A DNA stretch of 64,000 nucleotides from Epiperipatus broadwayi (lineage: Eukaryota; Onychophora; Udeonychophora; Euonychophora; Peripatidae): the NCBI GenBank assembly GCA_028023455.1, contig JAQFVV010012506.1, forward strand, positions 4,020,714-4,084,713. The letters run 5' to 3'. The notes beneath the pieces were generated by a model. That model did no database searches and was not told the DNA's origin. It saw only the letters and a list, made by a program, of their open reading frames with translations. Within the stretch, counting starts at the first letter, position 1, and every line of letters starts with the position of its first letter. Both the position numbers and the translations under genes were made by a program. Of this stretch, positions 59,975-64,000 are shown one piece after another.

Positions 59975-60960
59975 CGCCTGGGTCTCTTTTTACGCGGACT
60001 TATTTAACACGATTTTGAAGTTACGCGATTCGTGTTTCACCGGAAGTCGAACTCCGATATTGCGCTATTACTTTAAATAATAAATTTCGCGTATATTGAA
60101 AGTAATAGCACATTATTGGAATTCGACTTTCAACTTAGTAATTTCAATATTTTCAGTGCTTTATAATAGTAAGATTTTATGCAATAATGAAATTAAAATC
60201 ATGATTTCCACATTTTAAATCACATTCTGTTTTTGCTTTTTAAAAAAGAACGTAATCAATTATTAATCATTTAGTGTCCACAAGTTTATTTTTAAAAGGT
60301 CAGTAATAGCAGTGGGCACAATTAAATTTGACAATTAAAAATTAAAATCTGATTTTTAATTGTAATTAACAATTTAAAAATTACTTACGGCGACTTGAAA
60401 TAATGTGATGTGAAATTTGATTTTTAAACGAAATTGAAAATTAAAGACAAAAATAAGAATTTAATTTTTAGTTGTTAGTTTCATAAACAATTAATAAAAT
60501 CATCGTCTCAAAGATTAATTACTAATTACGTTGTCATTCAGAAAACCATCGACACAACATGAGTGTGAAGTTGGCGCTAGTTGTTTGCAAACGAACATTT
60601 TTTTCGGCAAATAGCTATAATAATTAAAACGTGTATAAAAAAATGTAAATTACTGTCCTGTAAATTATGCATAAAAATATATTATTTTAAATAAAATTAA
60701 ATATTATAGTTAACAAAAGTTTGTCTTGTATCAATTTTTTTCAAATTTGAAAATTTTTATTAGTCATATTTTATTTCTTTATTTTTTTTTTGCGCAAATT
60801 TTAAAGTAATTTTACGTTGGTGCTTTGCTTTTACGCAAATTTTGAAAAACCACAAACCGCATCCCCCCCTTTTCAATGTAAGTTACGTCTATTTTTGCGC
60901 GATTTCGTTTGCGCGTGTTTTCTGAGGAACCTATCTATCATGTAAAACGAGACCTAGGTG
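59975..60960 (+). mobile_element. Tigger/pogo-like DNA element, copy 3 (inverted)
   Basis: 986 bp, in the opposite orientation to copies 1 and 2. Ends CGCCTGGGTCTCT and CGAGACCTAGGTG; flanked by TA on both sides (59973-59974 and 60961-60962). The internal hairpin (about 60048-60128) is intact. The transposase-tail region (about 60480-60620) is disrupted. Confidence 0.78.
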
Positions 60961-61298
60961 TATATATAAATAAGTACATATATTTTATTTATATATACAT
61001 TAGCTAGTCAATTTCATATTGATGTATTTAAAATTCTGACTTAAACATGAACTTTATTTACAAAAGAATATAATTAAAAAAAAACAACAACCCCAAAACA
61101 ATCAAACTTAATAAAATAAAACAAAAAAATGCTAGTAAATTAATTACATTACCATGTATTTAAAACGAACGATATTACACAGATAAATATTAAATACAAT
61201 CAATAAATCAGAAAAGAAAGAAAATATTCATAAAAATTATTACACAGAGGATTGAGTGATAAAATAATTTTCTAAAATTATATATAAATATAATTTAA

Positions 61299-61420
61299 TG
61301 CCCTACATAGTTTGTGTAGTGGTAAAGTAACAAACTTTGGAAGTCAAAACTTTTCAATTGTGACCCAGTTCTGTCATTTCTGGTGCTCAAATCTTTTAAG
61401 ATCTTCTGAGCAATAAATCA
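61299..61420 (+). repeat. Possible tRNA-derived SINE trace
   Basis: TAGTTTGTGTAGTGGTAAAG resembles a tRNA A-box region, and TTTCAATTGTGACCC lies about 40 bases later, near where a B box would be. No acceptor-stem pairing supports a working tRNA. Confidence 0.3.
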
Positions 61421-61489
61421 TTCATTATTTAATTACTTTTTTAATATAATTTAATAAGTTAGCACACAGTTATTATAATAAAATAATTC

Positions 61490-61640
61490 TTCTGTTGTTA
61501 CAATAATAATAATCAATTTTCATATGCACTTAATATATGTAATTTATTTAGTACTAAGTTGTTAGCATATATTTGAAAATAATAAACAAAATGCATATAT
61601 TAAGTGCATATTCAAAGTAATTATTATTGTTGTTATACTT
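61490..61640. repeat. Hairpin MITE, about 44-bp arms
   Basis: TGTTACAATAATAATAATCA through ATATGCACTTAATATATG pairs with CATATATTAAGTGCATAT through TAATTATTATTGTTGTTATA. The loop is about 60 bases. A typical short non-autonomous inverted-repeat element; family unknown. Confidence 0.65.
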
Positions 61641-61673
61641 ACATTTAATAATCGTTAGTATAGTGTACATTAA

Positions 61674-62024
61674 ATGATAGATTGGCATATAATGATTAAT
61701 GCAAATTTTAAATGTAGATTTTTATCAAAATTAATCAAAGATATTGTAAAAGTTCGGTCATATTCTTCAGAAAGGATATTAAAATCAATTAGGAAGTTTA
61801 TATCAGAATGGCAAAGAATGAAAGATCTAAAGGTACCCACAAATTTTAACACTTCACAAAGAAAATATGTTATATTGAATGACACGTATCATAGCATTAT
61901 TCAACTATATTTTATTGGGAAAGAAGCAAAAAAAAAATTTATAAATCCAAAAATTATTTATGCAAAAATAGAATTTCTATTTTTTTTAAAGAAATTTTTA
62001 TATCAGACTATAATACAAAGATAA
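61674..62024 (+). other. Unassigned open frame, 116 codons
   Basis: Starts MIDWHIMINANFK directly after the hairpin MITE and is Lys/Ile/Phe-rich, as expected for AT-rich DNA. I recognise no domain, signal peptide or membrane segment. It lies in a coronin intron on the opposite strand. The length is unusual for chance in this composition, but not enough to call a gene. Confidence 0.2.
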
Positions 62025-63642
62025 TGGTAAATATTTCTATGTAGCTAAATGTTTACATATAATGTTGTACCATAAACTTTAGAATATTTCTCCAATTTAT
62101 ACATACTCAGGAAAAAATGGGATAATAAATCCAGAGATTCTTATACTGTGTTACTGTTTACTCTAAAAGTAATAAAAACAAATAGTCCATGTGAATAAAA
62201 TCTAAAATTAATATATGATCTAATAAATCCAAGTCATTCTAGTGATTGAAGTTTTATTCACAATTCTTCATTTAGTATTGTGATAAGTAATAAAGAACAA
62301 TAAATCATAAGAAACAAACATTTGGAATATAACATTATTTTAATGCTAGGTTTCAAATAAAAGCTAATGTGGATAGAAAAGTGATAATTTAGGAATACTT
62401 TTTCAATTAGCAATTGTCTTATCCAGTTAACTTTGAGTAACAAATTTCAAAAATTAATATGAAAAGCAAATATGTAATTATTTTAAGATGGTATTTTGCA
62501 AAGATCTTTAATGCTTATAATATGAATTTTTTATTAAGTTAAAATGAAGAATGAATCTTGAATTGTTTAAAAACAAGATAATAATCCTTTGCTGAAAATT
62601 GTAATTACTGATTGTGTCTGATTCCTAGTAGCTTAATATGTTATATGAATTTCATTTTCCATAGTATTATTGAATTTTGTATTATATGAAATAGAAATTC
62701 ATTTCTAATAAAAAGTGAAATATTAAACATTATAAATATAATTCAAGTGCTAAAAAAAGTTTTATTTTAAAAAGGAAAGTAAGATAACATTAACTTTTCA
62801 TTTTTTGCATAATTTAGGTGCATACAAAAATTTTTTTTGTTAATTTAAATCTTTAATAACAACAAATCACTTAATCTCCCAGATCACACAATAAGACAAC
62901 ATCAAATTCTCCACTCTAGTACCAGAAACTGTAAACTTGAGTAATCACACTTTTAATTCCATTTTAATAGTCAAACTAAAATCTTAAAAAGAAAATCTGC
63001 TCTAAATTTTAATTTAATCTTTAACAAGTATAATAATTCTTTTTCCAGAAGAATAAAAACAAAGAGAATGATAAAAAAAATAGAAAACACTTTTTTTGTG
63101 TGAAAATTGGCATTAGAATTGCTATGCATAAAACTAAAGAAAGAGAAAATAGATGGAACAAACAAACACTGTCAAAGCTGGTGCAGAGATGACCAATGAT
63201 ATAAAGATTCACAATGATTAGGTTCTGAATTAAGTTATGTGGTTTAAGATAGCAAAGCAAAATGGATAGAAGCAAAGAAAAAATAATGATTTAATAATAA
63301 TTATTAATAAATTAAGAAGATAATCTTTAAACCATTTTTTTTTTCCACATCAGATTTGTGTTTATTAAGTTAAAATTTACAAATCCTCAATTTAAATTAC
63401 AAACTACGCTACAAATTTCGAAAAAAAAAAATACTGGTCATTCACCTGAATCATAAATTACATTACAAAATTCAAATTTTGCTCGTTTAATTTTTTGTCA
63501 ATTTCTATTTTATTAACACTTCCATAATTTATCTTAATTATATATGTACATAAAATATAGTTAAAAGTAATAAAATTAAAATTATATACGTATATGGAAA
63601 TTTAAATGCTTTACAAAGCTAAATAATTAAATAAAACTATAC

Positions 63643-63697
63643 CTTTCCAGCTATAAAAAGCATATTTGTATCCGGATCATACAATGGCATCAAAATA
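63643..63697 (-). CDS. CORO7: Coronin-7 exon 1 of window (end of propeller 1)
   Basis: A 55-bp exon between an AG acceptor (63698-63699) and a GTATAG donor. It completes one codon and then reads ILMPLYDPDTNMLFIAGK, the strongly conserved coronin segment at the end of the last propeller blades. It leaves phase 0, which matches the next exon at 59201. The exon upstream of it is outside the window. Confidence 0.9.
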
Positions 63698-64000
63698 CTA
63701 AAAAAAAAAAAAAAAAGAGGATATTATTTTTTCTTTTATTTAAGATTATAAAGTATGATATTAAGATTGTGTGTGTATGTAAATATTTTAAAAGGAGGTG
63801 GAGTGATAGGATAATGATTAAAATAATTTTTGTTTTAAATATTTTATTACATGCACTTTTTGATAAATCTTTTAGCTTAATTAAAATGAAAGATTATGTA
63901 AATAGCTAGCATTAATGGATTAAGTTAAATTATCAAATGAATTAATGAGTTTAAAAACAAAATAACTGTGTGAAAAATACTTGAAGAAAAATATTTTTTG
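63698..64000 (-). other. Coronin-7 intron, 5' part off the right edge
   Basis: AT-rich intron upstream of the first exon in the window, with a run of 17 T (minus strand) directly before the acceptor. No exon seen. Confidence 0.7.

Larger units (their letters stand above)
59202..63642 (-). other. Coronin-7 intron, 4.4 kb
   Basis: Contains a foldback-family fragment (about 59876-59930), Tigger-like copy 3 inverted (59975-60960), a SINE-like trace (61299-61420), a hairpin MITE (about 61490-61640) and an unassigned 116-codon open frame on plus (61674-62024). Confidence 0.75.
1352..63697 (-). other. CORO7: Coronin-7 (Pod-1 type) gene, partial, 13 exons in window
   Basis: Coronin-7 proteins carry two coronin repeats (beta-propeller plus C-terminal extension) in one chain; known roles are Golgi trafficking in mammals and actin/microtubule organisation for fly Pod-1. 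Thirteen exons, 63643-63697 down to 1352-1487, give about 2,027 coding bases (about 675 codons). Every acceptor ends in AG, twelve of thirteen donors start with GT, and all junction phases agree, so the chain is not a chance assembly. Order: end of propeller 1, extension 1 (closing with FHEDLFP), Ser/Pro linker, propeller 2, extension 2 (closing with FQDDLFPDT). The FHEDLFP/FQDDLFP pair shows the internal duplication typical of coronin-7. The N-terminal half of repeat 1 is off the right edge and the C-terminal tail off the left edge. No promoter or poly(A) site of the gene is in view. Confidence 0.93.

Overview
The window lies inside one large, intron-rich animal gene read on the minus strand. 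Thirteen exons between 63,697 and 1,352 join with every reading phase intact. They encode about 675 residues of a coronin-7 (CORO7 / Pod-1) protein: the end of the first beta-propeller and its C-terminal extension, a Ser/Pro-rich linker, and almost all of the second coronin repeat. The start of the gene is beyond the right edge and the last exon(s) beyond the left edge. Introns run from 84 bp to about 13.5 kb, and one appears to use a GC donor.

The DNA is very AT-rich and eukaryotic. A nuclear copy of mitochondrial nad5 and nad1 reads sensibly only if TGA is tryptophan, and AT-rich mitochondrial sequence of this kind fits an invertebrate, most likely an arthropod. I cannot name the species. 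No other host gene is convincing; nearly everything else is transposon debris in the coronin introns.

Layout, left to right: 1-3.3 kb, the last two coronin exons in the window; 3.5-4.6 kb, a foldback repeat and an LTR fragment; 7.0-9.05 kb, a mitochondrial insertion (nad5 on minus, nad1 on plus) with a small inverted-repeat element in it; 11.08-11.5 kb, two exons; 13.08-14.24 kb, an unidentified GC-rich block; 17.2-17.4 kb, the main WD-repeat exon; 18.2-18.6 kb, a promoter-like sequence; 20.35-22.57 kb, a broken Ty3/gypsy element; 23.0-23.97 kb, an LTR-like sequence with a minisatellite; 26.2-26.5 kb, two exons split by an 84-bp intron; 27.5-28.5 kb and 32.5-33.7 kb, two copies of a Tigger/pogo-like DNA element (a third, inverted, lies at 60.0-61.0 kb); 29.6-31.9 kb, two exons around a decayed LINE; 34.56-40.38 kb, a full-length but inactivated Ty3/gypsy element with both LTRs; 41.12-42.64 kb, a non-autonomous DNA transposon with terminal inverted repeats; 44.04-45.39 kb, a 1.35-kb foldback ending about 30 bases from a coronin splice donor; 47.2-48.7 kb, gag-like debris on the minus strand; 49.24-49.64 kb, a nearly perfect 402-bp palindrome; 50.6-51.34 kb, a solo LTR; 51.4-52.5 kb, a second LINE remnant; 56.2-57.1 kb, a clustered foldback repeat family.

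The coronin exons are the functional content: they make an actin-binding WD protein with two coronin repeats in one chain. I see no evidence of a new multi-gene system. The most unusual signals are structural: the 1.35-kb intronic foldback, the 402-bp palindrome, the TIR element with three hairpins near one end, and the mitochondrial insertion with nad5 and nad1 in opposite orientation.
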